Shown one piece after another: positions 7,334-13,767 of a stretch of DNA of 15,130 nt. The stretch comes from Thermococcus sp. GTDB taxonomy: Archaea; Methanobacteriota_B; Thermococci; Thermococcales; Thermococcaceae. A program made the position numbers and the translations under genes. Where the stretch lies: assembly GCA_027023165.1 (NCBI GenBank), contig JALVWX010000044.1:1-15130 (forward strand), written 5' to 3'. How positions within the stretch are numbered: the stretch's first letter is position 1; each line of letters starts with the position of its first letter. Below the pieces are notes generated by a model. That model saw only the letters and a list, made by a program, of their open reading frames with translations. It was not told the origin of the DNA and ran no database searches.

Positions 7334-8458
7334 GTGAACGCAAGCGACGTCCTCAACACTACCGTTTTATCCGGAACCCTCGAAACCGGTCCCTTTGAGA
7401 TAACAGTCCTCTCCCTTGTGAAAGCGGGCCTGATACTCGTTGCCGGGTTCATCCTGGCCAAGCTGATCAAGAGGCAGATCATCAGCGCCTCAAGGAGCAC
7501 CACCTACGTCTGGATAATCAACGAGGAGACCGCCAGCGCTTTCTACAACCTCACCGTCTTCATCGCCCTCATTTACTCCCTCGACGCGATAGGAATACTC
7601 TCATACAAGCTCTGGGGTATCCCCTTAAGCAACCTCCTCACCGCGATACTCGTCTTTTACTTCTCCTACCTCCTAGCTAAGAAGTCAAAGGACTACATGC
7701 TCGTCAGAACACCACAGAGCAAGCTTCCCGAAGTCCAGATAAAGGCAAAGCTGTTCTACTACACGGTCATAACCTTTGCGTTCTTCCTAGCTTTAAACAT
7801 CGCGGGGATAAGCGGCGAGCTTAGCACCCTGCTGGCGGCCGCTGGAATAACGGGTATCGTCCTTGGTTTCTCAGCTCAGACTGTTATCGCGAACTTCGTC
7901 TCAGGCCTCTTCATGTACTTCGACAAGCCCCTGCAGATAGGCGACGCGGTGAGACTGCGGGACACCTCCGGCAACATCCTCGAGGGAATCGTGGAGGACA
8001 TGCGCATACTCTCGACGAGAATAAGGCAGTGGGACGGAACCCTCGTCAGGATTCCAAACGAGAAGCTCTTCAACAGCGAGATCATCAACCTCCAGAGGTA
8101 CCCAGCGAGGAGGACGACGCTGCAGATCGGGATAGCCTACAGCGCCGACGCGGAGAAGGCCATAGAGGTCATAAAGAGGGTTCTCGACGAAGAACCTTAC
8201 GTCCTGGCCAAGCCCGAACCCAGGGTCTTCGTCGAGAGCATGGGCGACAGCTCCGTGAACATAACCATCTGGGCCTGGGCGCCGAGTTCGCTCTGGGTCG
8301 GGGAAAACCTCCTGCGCTCGAAGTACATGCTCCTCCAGAAGATAAAGGAAGCGCTGGACAAGGAGGGCATAGAGATACCGTTCCCACAGAGGGTAAACTG
8401 GTTCGCCAACGAGCTGAGGGTAAAGGTGGAGGGGGTCCCTGAGAGGGGGGATGCTTAA
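7334..8458 (+). CDS. mscS: Small-conductance mechanosensitive channel, MscS family
   Basis: A membrane channel that opens under membrane tension to release solutes during hypo-osmotic shock. The 374 residues contain four hydrophobic segments (roughly 24-45, 68-89, 99-118, 141-160) before the pore helix region, where the Gly/Ala-rich LLAAAGITGIVLGFSAQT is followed by IANFVSGLFMYFDKPLQIGD, the MscS TM3 and entry to the beta domain. The soluble part shows the RIPNEKLFNSEIINL motif typical of the family and an alpha/beta C-terminal cage domain. Possible starts are GTG at 7325, 7328 and 7334; I prefer 7334 because GAGGTG (7322-7327) is then properly spaced. The stop codon overlaps the stop of the convergent methyltransferase gene by four bases. 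Confidence 0.93.
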   Translation: MNASDVLNTTVLSGTLETGPFEITVLSLVKAGLILVAGFILAKLIKRQIISASRSTTYVWIINEETASAFYNLTVFIALIYSLDAIGILSYKLWGIPLSNLLTAILVFYFSYLLAKKSKDYMLVRTPQSKLPEVQIKAKLFYYTVITFAFFLALNIAGISGELSTLLAAAGITGIVLGFSAQTVIANFVSGLFMYFDKPLQIGDAVRLRDTSGNILEGIVEDMRILSTRIRQWDGTLVRIPNEKLFNSEIINLQRYPARRTTLQIGIAYSADAEKAIEVIKRVLDEEPYVLAKPEPRVFVESMGDSSVNITIWAWAPSSLWVGENLLRSKYMLLQKIKEALDKEGIEIPFPQRVNWFANELRVKVEGVPERGDA

Positions 8459-9792
8459 CCTTTTCCCTTTTCCATCAGCGCGTAGAAGAAGCCTATGGTT
8501 TTGTGTCTGTGGGGCCACGCCCTCATCGTGCCCTTCAGAAAGCCGGGACTGTAGGGTCCGTTCAGGGGGATGAGCTTCACGTTATCGTGCCTCTCAAGGA
8601 ACCACTTCACAACATCTTCGTTTTCTTCTGGCAACATCGAGCAGGTTGAGTAGAGCAGCCTTCCACCGGAATTTAAAAGTCTCCAGGCGCTCTCGATGAG
8701 TTCTTTCTGGAGGGCAACGACCTTGGGGATGTTCCTCTCCCTCAGGCGCCACCTAAGCTCGGGGTTCTTGGCGATGGTCCCGTCGCTCGTGCACGGCGCG
8801 TCGAGCATTACCTTATCGGCCATCCCCTCACCGAGGATTTGGGGAGCTTTCCTGCCATCGGCTTTTATCGTCTCGGCTATCTCAACACCCGCCCTCCTCA
8901 GCACCTCGTTCATCCGCTTTACCCGCATCTTGTCAATGTCGAAGGCGTATATCCTGCCCTCGTCCTTCATCAGCTCGGCCATGTGGGCTGTCTTTCCACC
9001 GGGGGCGGCTGCCAAATCAACGACCGTTTCACCGGGCTTTGGGGAGAGGACGAGCGAAGCGACCGCTGGGGCCTCTTCCTGCGCTACCGCCCAGCCCTTG
9101 TTGAAGAGCCACTCGGGGTTGAACGGATCGAGGATCCTGATGACGGTATCAACCCGCTCGCTCCTCTCAAAGCGGACGTTCTTTCTCTCCAGGTACCCCT
9201 CAACCTCCTCGACACTAACCTTCAGGCGGTTCACCCTTATGCTCGTTGGCAGGGTCTCGTTGAGAGCTTTGAGGAGTTCCCCAGCCTCATCGCCGAGAAG
9301 GGAGCGCATTCGACCTATGAACCACTCGGGGAAGAGGTAGTCCCACTTCAGCCTCTTCTCCTCGGAGTCTATGACGGGCACGTATTCGAGAACCTTTGGA
9401 AGGAGGTCGTAGTAGTAATAGCCGACGTAGGGGTGGGTTCGCTTTGAGAGAAACTGGGCGAGGCCCTTCAGGTGCTGCCGGGTCTTCTCGTTGGGATCGC
9501 GGAAGACTGCGACCTCAACGGCGACCCTCAGGGTTGCCCTCAGCCAGGGGTCGAGGATGAGCGGGGAGACGCCGACGAGCTCCTCAATTATTTCGTCTAT
9601 GAGGCCGAGCCTCCGCTGGATCGAGTAGAAAATCCCGGTCAGCTTGGAGTTCTCCCAGCCTTCGATTCTGTACTTCGCGAAGGCCTTCCTCTTGGCCCCC
9701 TGGCTCGGCTTGACCTCCTCGCCGAGCTTAACCGCCTCGATGAGCGCGTAGAGCTGTCTGTCGCTCAGTTTCAGCTTCCCCAATGAACCCAC
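8455..9792 (-). CDS. RsmB/NSUN-family RNA cytosine-C5 methyltransferase with NusB-like N-terminus
   Basis: An S-adenosylmethionine-dependent enzyme making 5-methylcytosine in RNA. Residues 1 to about 150 are helical and resemble the NusB-like RNA-binding domain of RsmB; about 170-230 fits the linker subdomain with SIRVNRLK. The Rossmann catalytic domain has motif I VVDLAAAPGGKT (near 256-267), motif IV DAPCTSDGT with Cys334 and motif VI YSTCSMLPEEN with Cys384. In this family the motif VI Cys attacks C6 of cytosine and the motif IV Cys helps release product; both are present, so it should be active. The precise target (rRNA is likely) cannot be read from sequence. It starts with GTG 9792 without Shine-Dalgarno; TTG 9783 is an alternative. 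It is last in the dph2-led cluster and has its own TATA-like box. Confidence 0.93.
   Translation of the reverse strand: MGSLGKLKLSDRQLYALIEAVKLGEEVKPSQGAKRKAFAKYRIEGWENSKLTGIFYSIQRRLGLIDEIIEELVGVSPLILDPWLRATLRVAVEVAVFRDPNEKTRQHLKGLAQFLSKRTHPYVGYYYYDLLPKVLEYVPVIDSEEKRLKWDYLFPEWFIGRMRSLLGDEAGELLKALNETLPTSIRVNRLKVSVEEVEGYLERKNVRFERSERVDTVIRILDPFNPEWLFNKGWAVAQEEAPAVASLVLSPKPGETVVDLAAAPGGKTAHMAELMKDEGRIYAFDIDKMRVKRMNEVLRRAGVEIAETIKADGRKAPQILGEGMADKVMLDAPCTSDGTIAKNPELRWRLRERNIPKVVALQKELIESAWRLLNSGGRLLYSTCSMLPEENEDVVKWFLERHDNVKLIPLNGPYSPGFLKGTMRAWPHRHKTIGFFYALMEKGKG
8459..8476 (+). terminator. Possible T-rich terminator for the DUF432-mscS transcript
   Basis: CCTTTTCCCTTTTCCATC directly follows the mscS stop codon. 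It lies inside the 3' end of the opposite-strand methyltransferase gene, so the mscS mRNA would end antisense to that gene. Confidence 0.4.
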
Positions 9793-9810
9793 CGGGGGAG
9801 TTAATCGGGA

Positions 9811-9822
9811 GGACTTAAAAGG
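9811..9822 (-). promoter_or_regulatory. Internal TATA-like box for the m5C methyltransferase gene
   Basis: On the minus strand the sequence CCTTTTAAGTCC fills the first part of the 30-base gap after the HEAT-repeat gene. Its centre is about 25 bases before the GTG at 9792. The bases between are C-rich with no ribosome site, which suggests an additional leaderless transcript inside the cluster. Confidence 0.45.
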
Positions 9823-10779
9823 CTAACCCGGAGCAAAAGGCGGCCTGAACCTGGGCGTTAGGACGAGTCCCTCGACCTTTCCCTTCAGGAGGTCAATGGA
9901 GTAGCCGCCGGCCGAAGCCACGAGGATCGCCTCCTCCGTAAAGCCCTCCCTTAAAAGCTCCTCCGCATCGGCCCTCGCCTCCGACGGCCGCGTTCTGTAG
10001 TAGCTGAAAACGGCCTCACGGAAGCACTCGAAGACCTCCATTGCCCTGCCCCTTATGACCGCATCGGACCCGTCTCTGGAAAGCATCTTAAGAGGCGAGT
10101 ACAGGCTCTTGATAACGCAGAGAATTGGGGCCTCGAGGAGGAGGGAGCCGAGGTTTGAAACAACCTCTAGGGCAAGCTCCGCGGCCACCGCGTTCTCCCC
10201 TCTTAGAACCCGAGAGAGGGCGTCCAGAACGTCTCTCCAGCCGATGAACGCGGGTATTCCCATTGTGACGGCCAGTTTTGCACCGAGGAGGGCGACGTTG
10301 GGGTTATCCGAGACAACCATACTCTTGATTGGATCGACAAGCTCGTCGAAGAATATCGGGCGGAGCTTTGAGGCAAGCTCAAAGAGGTCGGGGAGGAGGA
10401 TGGGACCGTTTTCCCCACCGGCAACTTCCGCAAGAACCCCAACGAGCTTTACAAGCTGATTTCGCGAGAGGGGAACGCCAGAGAGGAGCCGCCCGAGGAC
10501 ACCTAAGGCCCTCCTGGCCACGGAAACGTCCTCACGGACAAGCCTCAGCAGGTCGTCAAATCCCTCGCGCAGTACCCTGAACTTAGCACCACCCCCAAGA
10601 GAAGGGATGGCCTCTTCCAGAACAGACAGCGCACCCACCACAACGGTTAAGTCATCGGAGTGGAGGAGGCGGACAACCTCAACCAGCGCGTTCTCATCGT
10701 CGAGGGCCAGCTGAACCGCCTCCCGGAACTGCCAGGAGGTAACCAGTTCTATGAGGTTGTTTCCAGCGTCTCCGTCCAT
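9823..10779 (-). CDS. HEAT/ARM-repeat-like alpha-helical protein of unknown function
   Basis: A 318-residue, almost wholly helical protein without signal peptide or membrane segments. Paired-helix units recur with small residues and an Asp/Asn in the turn, for example LLHSDDLTVVVGALSVLEEA, VREDVSVARRALGVLGRLL, VSDNPNVALLGAKLAVTMG and RGENAVAAELALEVVSNLG. This is the pattern of HEAT or armadillo solenoids, which usually bind proteins or nucleic acids. I do not recognise a named family and see no catalytic motif. ATG 10779 follows AAGGTGG at good spacing; the GTG at 10788 would lie inside that ribosome site. It begins two bases after the stop of the METTL5-like gene and ends 30 bases before the m5C methyltransferase gene, so a role in RNA modification or ribosome assembly is plausible but inferred from context. 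Confidence 0.8.
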   Translation of the reverse strand: MDGDAGNNLIELVTSWQFREAVQLALDDENALVEVVRLLHSDDLTVVVGALSVLEEAIPSLGGGAKFRVLREGFDDLLRLVREDVSVARRALGVLGRLLSGVPLSRNQLVKLVGVLAEVAGGENGPILLPDLFELASKLRPIFFDELVDPIKSMVVSDNPNVALLGAKLAVTMGIPAFIGWRDVLDALSRVLRGENAVAAELALEVVSNLGSLLLEAPILCVIKSLYSPLKMLSRDGSDAVIRGRAMEVFECFREAVFSYYRTRPSEARADAEELLREGFTEEAILVASAGGYSIDLLKGKVEGLVLTPRFRPPFAPG

Positions 10780-10781
10780 TG

Positions 10782-11462
10782 TTACCACCTTATTCCACCG
10801 GCGGGGAATTGGGGGCTGGGAGTTATATCCCTTTCGGTTCGCTCAGACAACTTTCTGAATCTGTAAATGTCAGTGGTAATCCTTTCTAGGGGTTTTTTGT
10901 GGAAGTAAAACTGGGCAGGAATCTCAAAGGGAACCGTTACCCTGTGGGTTATCGAAAAACCGCAGTCGCTGACGAAGGACTCTATGAAGCGCCGCACCTC
11001 GGGCTTGGCGAGGTGAATGGAGTAGACGGTATCGCTCACCTCAAAGGCCTTAATGAGGAAGGGCCTGTCGGCGTGCTTAACCTGACTCCCGAACGGAGGG
11101 TTCATGATGACGGTGTCGGCTCTCCCTGAGAACTCAGAGACGTCGGAGTTCATGAACTCGATGCAGTCGATGTCAAGGGAAGCGGCGTTTTCCCGAGCGG
11201 TTTCTAGGGCAGTCTCATCTATCTCAACCGCGTAAACCTTCCGTGCCCCGAGGAGGCAGGCTCCCACCGAGAGAACCCCAGTCCCGGCGCCGAGATCGGC
11301 TATGGTTTTCCCCTCGACGTCGCCCAACGAATGGGCCAGCCACAGAAGCTCCGCCGCAACGTTCCCGGGGGTCCTGTACTGCTCAAGCTCAGGTTTGGGG
11401 TTTGGGAAGCCCTTCAACTGAGAAAGGAGCATTGAGAGGTGCTTTTTCTTCACGTCAACCAC
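10782..11462 (-). CDS. METTL5-like N6-adenine RNA methyltransferase (COG2263)
   Basis: A 226-residue class I methyltransferase. It has the family's EQYRTP block (27-32), S-adenosylmethionine motif I DLGAGTGVLSVG (56-67), an acidic end to the second strand (YAVEID) and the catalytic NPPFG (121-125), the NPPF signature of enzymes that methylate the exocyclic amine of adenine. Length and motifs match the archaeal/eukaryotic METTL5 group; human METTL5 methylates one adenosine in 18S rRNA near the decoding site, so a 16S rRNA target is likely here. GTG 11462 overlaps the end of dph2 by eight bases; a second GTG at 11453, just behind GGTGG, is an equally good start. The overlap suggests translational coupling with dph2. 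Confidence 0.88.
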   Translation of the reverse strand: MVDVKKKHLSMLLSQLKGFPNPKPELEQYRTPGNVAAELLWLAHSLGDVEGKTIADLGAGTGVLSVGACLLGARKVYAVEIDETALETARENAASLDIDCIEFMNSDVSEFSGRADTVIMNPPFGSQVKHADRPFLIKAFEVSDTVYSIHLAKPEVRRFIESFVSDCGFSITHRVTVPFEIPAQFYFHKKPLERITTDIYRFRKLSERTERDITPSPQFPAGGIRW

Positions 11463-12483
11463 CGTGGAGCACTATTCCAAGCGGCTCGTCCACCTTTCTC
11501 TCAACTCCGAGTATCTCGTCGAACTCATAGTCATCGCGAAGGCCGAGCAGTATCTCAACCTCCCGCGGTGTAAGGACGGGCTTTCTCCAGTTCTCGTAGT
11601 CGTCTATCGGAACCCTCGGGCAGGCAACGACGACGTAGGCGTCGAAGTCGAAGCCCTCCAAAGCAGGATAGTTTATGTGGTTCATCGCTATCAGCCTGAC
11701 GTACTTGCCCCTCCCACGGAGGAGCTTAACGATGCGCTTCGCTTCCGCCAGGCGGAGCTGGCCCTTCTTGGTGCTCGTGATGACCCCAAAGCGCTTCGCG
11801 TCCATCGCCTTCGCTATCTGCGCCCAGCGCTTCCTGATGAGCCTTTCAGCCTCATTATCCATCCATATCGCGTCGCCGGAGTATGGATTGATGGCCAATG
11901 TGGGCTTCTTCACAGCCATCGCAACTCCTATTGGGTGGAAGTAGCCGGCGCCTATAAAGAGCACCCCGTCGGCGTCGGTTTTTGCAGCCGAGAAGTTGCA
12001 TCCCAGAACCTGTCCAGGCCAGGAAACGCGGGAGTCCCCTTTTCCAACCAGGACTTCGAAGCCTTTCTCTTCCAGGAAAACCTTTGCCCTTTCAAGTTGA
12101 TGAATATGCTGGGCCGTCGTGACGGGGGCGATCCTCCTCCCGAGCTTTTTGATTTCGTCGATGTTTCTTTTGAGAGCCGGAACGACGTCTACCCTAGCAA
12201 AAGCGGGCACGAATATCGTTGGAACCTCGAGGTGGAGCGTCATGTAGCTGTGGCCGAGGTGTATCAGCGCGTCACAGCCGAGCCTCTTGGCCTCGATATC
12301 TGCCGGGTCACAGGCGCCGTAGTTTATGTCCCCGCTTATTATTGCCTCCATCCCGTTCTCCTCGAGGAAATCTGCCAGCGCCTGGGCCTCCCCCCTGAGT
12401 CCCTCAGGAGTTTGAATGAGCACTCTCCCAGCGTTAAGCTCACAGAGCTTTTCCAGTATCCCCTCCATGGAAACCTCGTGCAT
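11455..12483 (-). CDS. dph2: Diphthamide biosynthesis enzyme Dph2
   Basis: An unconventional radical S-adenosylmethionine enzyme that transfers a 3-amino-3-carboxypropyl group to a histidine of elongation factor 2, the first step of diphthamide formation. The 342 residues match the archaeal homodimeric Dph2. The three cluster-binding cysteines, each in a separate domain, are present: Cys58 (NYGACDPAD), Cys162 (LGCNFS) and Cys288 (VVACPRVPIDD). TPEGLR near the N-terminus and GAGYFHPIG in the middle are further family blocks. ATG 12483 directly follows GGTGGTGAG, and a TATA box lies about 34 bases upstream. It leads the minus-strand cluster. The identification is firm. Confidence 0.95.
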   Translation of the reverse strand: MHEVSMEGILEKLCELNAGRVLIQTPEGLRGEAQALADFLEENGMEAIISGDINYGACDPADIEAKRLGCDALIHLGHSYMTLHLEVPTIFVPAFARVDVVPALKRNIDEIKKLGRRIAPVTTAQHIHQLERAKVFLEEKGFEVLVGKGDSRVSWPGQVLGCNFSAAKTDADGVLFIGAGYFHPIGVAMAVKKPTLAINPYSGDAIWMDNEAERLIRKRWAQIAKAMDAKRFGVITSTKKGQLRLAEAKRIVKLLRGRGKYVRLIAMNHINYPALEGFDFDAYVVVACPRVPIDDYENWRKPVLTPREVEILLGLRDDYEFDEILGVERKVDEPLGIVLHGG

Positions 12484-12512
12484 CTCACCACCAGAAACGA
12501 TTGGAGGCCACG

Positions 12513-12520
12513 GTTTAAAT
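12513..12520 (-). promoter_or_regulatory. TATA box of the dph2-led cluster
   Basis: On the minus strand ATTTAAAC lies about 34 bases before the dph2 start. Transcription would begin near 12490, giving a leader of only about eight bases made almost entirely of the Shine-Dalgarno site GGTGGTGAG. Confidence 0.6.
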
Positions 12521-12670
12521 GGTCATCGGGATTCTCGGGGGTACAATATCAAACCGTAAATCGGGCGGGATTTGAATTAGTAGGTCATGCAACCATGTCC
12601 AGTTACGGGACGTTCGAAATTCAGAGGGACATCAAAGTGTATTGGAATCCAGAAAATTCCATGCGCAACA

Positions 12671-12698
12671 CTTATTAGACACTGATGGCCATTTAAAA
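12671..12698 (+). promoter_or_regulatory. Promoter region of the secreted hydrolase gene, two TATA candidates
   Basis: CTTATTAG (12671-12678) and ATTTAAAA (12691-12698) are both TATA-like. The first predicts a start near 12700 and keeps the strong GGAGGTGG ribosome site (12710-12717) in the mRNA. The second would start near 12720 and lose that site. The first is therefore the better choice. The 239-base gap from 12484 is AT-richer than the genes around it and holds nothing else I can support. Confidence 0.5.
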
Positions 12699-12722
12699 CG
12701 CAAAATTTTGGAGGTGGCTCAA

Positions 12723-13322
12723 ATGAGGAAAAACTTTGCAACGATAGGTTTGATAGCAGGGCTGCTCCTTCTCGCGGCCATGATGCACCCTGTCGCAGCC
12801 TCCGGAAGCAAGGGTGGAGCGAACTACTACCACCCCTATCCCTACGGCCTGAAACCGGGTGATATCGTTATCGGCCACAACCCCGTGAGCAGCATAATAA
12901 TCCCCGGCTACTGGACCCACACCGGTATGGTAGTCTACTATGACTACAACGCCAACGACTGGGTAGTCGTCGAGGCATGGGACGACCCGAGCGAGGTCAG
13001 ACTGGTCTACCTCTCCGACTTCCTCAGGAGGTACGACACCGTCGCGGTCCTTCGCGTCGCGACCACCGATGACGTGAGGTACAACGCCGTCAACTTCGCC
13101 CTCCAGCAGCTCGGCAAGCCCTACGACTGGCACTGGTACACCAAGCACGTCTACGGCGACAGCTACTACTGCTCCGAGCTTGTCTGGGCCGCCTACAAGG
13201 CCGCTGGAGGACCGGACATCGACGCTCACCCGGGATTCTACTGGAAGTACCTCAACGGCGTCGCCCCCCAGGAGATTTACGACGATGGCGACACCTACGT
13301 CATCTACTACGACTCCGCCTGA
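12723..13322 (+). CDS. Secreted YiiX/NlpC-P60-like papain-fold cysteine hydrolase
   Basis: A 199-residue exported protein. Residues 1-27 form a signal peptide (MRKNF, a hydrophobic core, then AASG) with no lipobox cysteine. The mature part fits the circularly permuted NlpC/P60 (YiiX/YebB-like, DUF830) fold: LKPGDIVI (43-50), H66 in THTGMVV, E84 in VVVEAW, and Cys150 in YYCSELVWAAY preceded by GKPYDWHW. His66, Glu84 and Cys150 are the likely catalytic residues, in permuted order (His before Cys). Relatives cleave peptides, lipids or acyl bonds; the substrate here is unknown and peptidoglycan is not expected in Thermococcales. Codons strongly favour C-ending forms (TAC, AAC, GTC), suggesting high expression. 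ATG 12723 follows GGAGGTGG; the in-frame ATG at 12642 lies in the promoter region. The gene stands alone, with its own promoter and terminator. Confidence 0.85.
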   Translation: MRKNFATIGLIAGLLLLAAMMHPVAASGSKGGANYYHPYPYGLKPGDIVIGHNPVSSIIIPGYWTHTGMVVYYDYNANDWVVVEAWDDPSEVRLVYLSDFLRRYDTVAVLRVATTDDVRYNAVNFALQQLGKPYDWHWYTKHVYGDSYYCSELVWAAYKAAGGPDIDAHPGFYWKYLNGVAPQEIYDDGDTYVIYYDSA

Positions 13323-13325
13323 TGC

Positions 13326-13347
13326 CTTTTCTTCTTCCTTCTTTTCA
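13326..13347 (+). terminator. T-rich terminator after the secreted hydrolase gene
   Basis: A pyrimidine tract starting CTTTTCTTCTTCC begins four bases after the stop codon and continues with CTTTTC, as expected for a Thermococcales terminator. Confidence 0.6.
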
Positions 13348-13386
13348 AGGAGAGTTTCAACGTCTCTAACTTCCACGTCGAAACGC

Positions 13387-13394
13387 TTTTATAT
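13387..13394 (+). promoter_or_regulatory. Strong TATA box of the YbjQ-protease-PadR operon
   Basis: TTTTATAT, preceded by the purine-containing GAAACGC in the BRE position, is the best TATA match in the window. It predicts transcription start near 13417 and a leader of about 26 bases. Confidence 0.7.
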
Positions 13395-13408
13395 GCCCTC
13401 GGCGAATA

Positions 13409-13429
13409 ATACCTCGAAGTTCGAGGCAT
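13409..13429. promoter_or_regulatory. 21-base palindrome over the predicted transcription start (candidate operator)
   Basis: CCTCGAA and TTCGAGG (13412-13418 and 13420-13426) are perfect inverted repeats around a single G. One mismatched pair outward, the symmetry continues with AT (13409-13410) and AT (13428-13429). The element is centred at 13419, about 28 bases after the TATA centre, so a dimeric repressor bound here would block polymerase. With one base in the loop it is a poor RNA hairpin. The PadR regulator at the end of the same operon is one possible ligand. Confidence 0.55.
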
Positions 13430-13442
13430 CGGGGTGAGATGT

Positions 13443-13763
13443 ATGATCGTCGTGACGACCGAGAAAATCCCCGGCTATAGGGTGGTCGAGGTCAAGGGAA
13501 TAGCCCGTGGGGGCGTCGTGAGGGCGACACACCTCGGCAGGGACATAATAGCAGGCTTCAGGAACCTAGTTGGAGGCGAGGTAAAGGAGTACACGGAGAT
13601 GATGGCGGAGGCGAGGGAGATAGCCCTCCAGAGGATGATAAAGAACGCCGAGGAGATGGGGGCCAACGCCGTCATAGGAATGCGCTTCATGACGTCCAAC
13701 GTTGGCCAGAGGATGGCGGAAGTTTACGCCTTTGGAACGGCAGTCGTCGTTGAGAGGGAGTGA
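13443..13763 (+). CDS. YbjQ/UPF0145-family protein
   Basis: A 106-residue protein of the YbjQ family (PF01906), which forms pentameric rings in known structures; the common label heavy-metal-binding is weakly supported. Family marks are the N-terminal TTEKIPGYRVVEVKG, ATHLGRDI, the helical stretch MMAEAREIALQRM and the block GANAVIGMRFMTSN. It has no signal peptide. ATG 13443 follows GGGGTGAGAT (13431-13440); a GTG at 13434 lies inside that ribosome site and is less likely. The next gene begins four bases after its stop codon, so it heads a tightly coupled operon with a membrane protease candidate and a PadR regulator. The function is unknown; it may act in envelope stress. Confidence 0.88.
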   Translation: MIVVTTEKIPGYRVVEVKGIARGGVVRATHLGRDIIAGFRNLVGGEVKEYTEMMAEAREIALQRMIKNAEEMGANAVIGMRFMTSNVGQRMAEVYAFGTAVVVERE

Positions 13764-13767
13764 GAGC

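Noticed and set aside
12643..12661. Six-base inverted repeat TGGAAT/ATTCCA upstream of the hydrolase promoter
   Set aside because: Short arms in AT-rich sequence are common by chance; no second copy is seen.
11464..12678. Open frame of 404 codons on the plus strand opposite dph2
   Set aside because: It runs antisense to a firmly identified Dph2 with all three cluster cysteines, has no ribosome site at its start and no recognisable domain. It results from the codon bias of the opposite gene.
12595..12678. Small plus-strand reading frame of 27 codons in the gap upstream of the secreted hydrolase
   Set aside because: No ribosome site or promoter at suitable distance; the stop overlaps a TATA candidate. 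Nothing beyond an open frame supports it.
12693..13376. Open frame of 227 codons on the minus strand opposite the secreted hydrolase
   Set aside because: Its product is mostly Val, Asp and Gly, the mirror of C-ending codons in the real gene, and it runs through the terminator.
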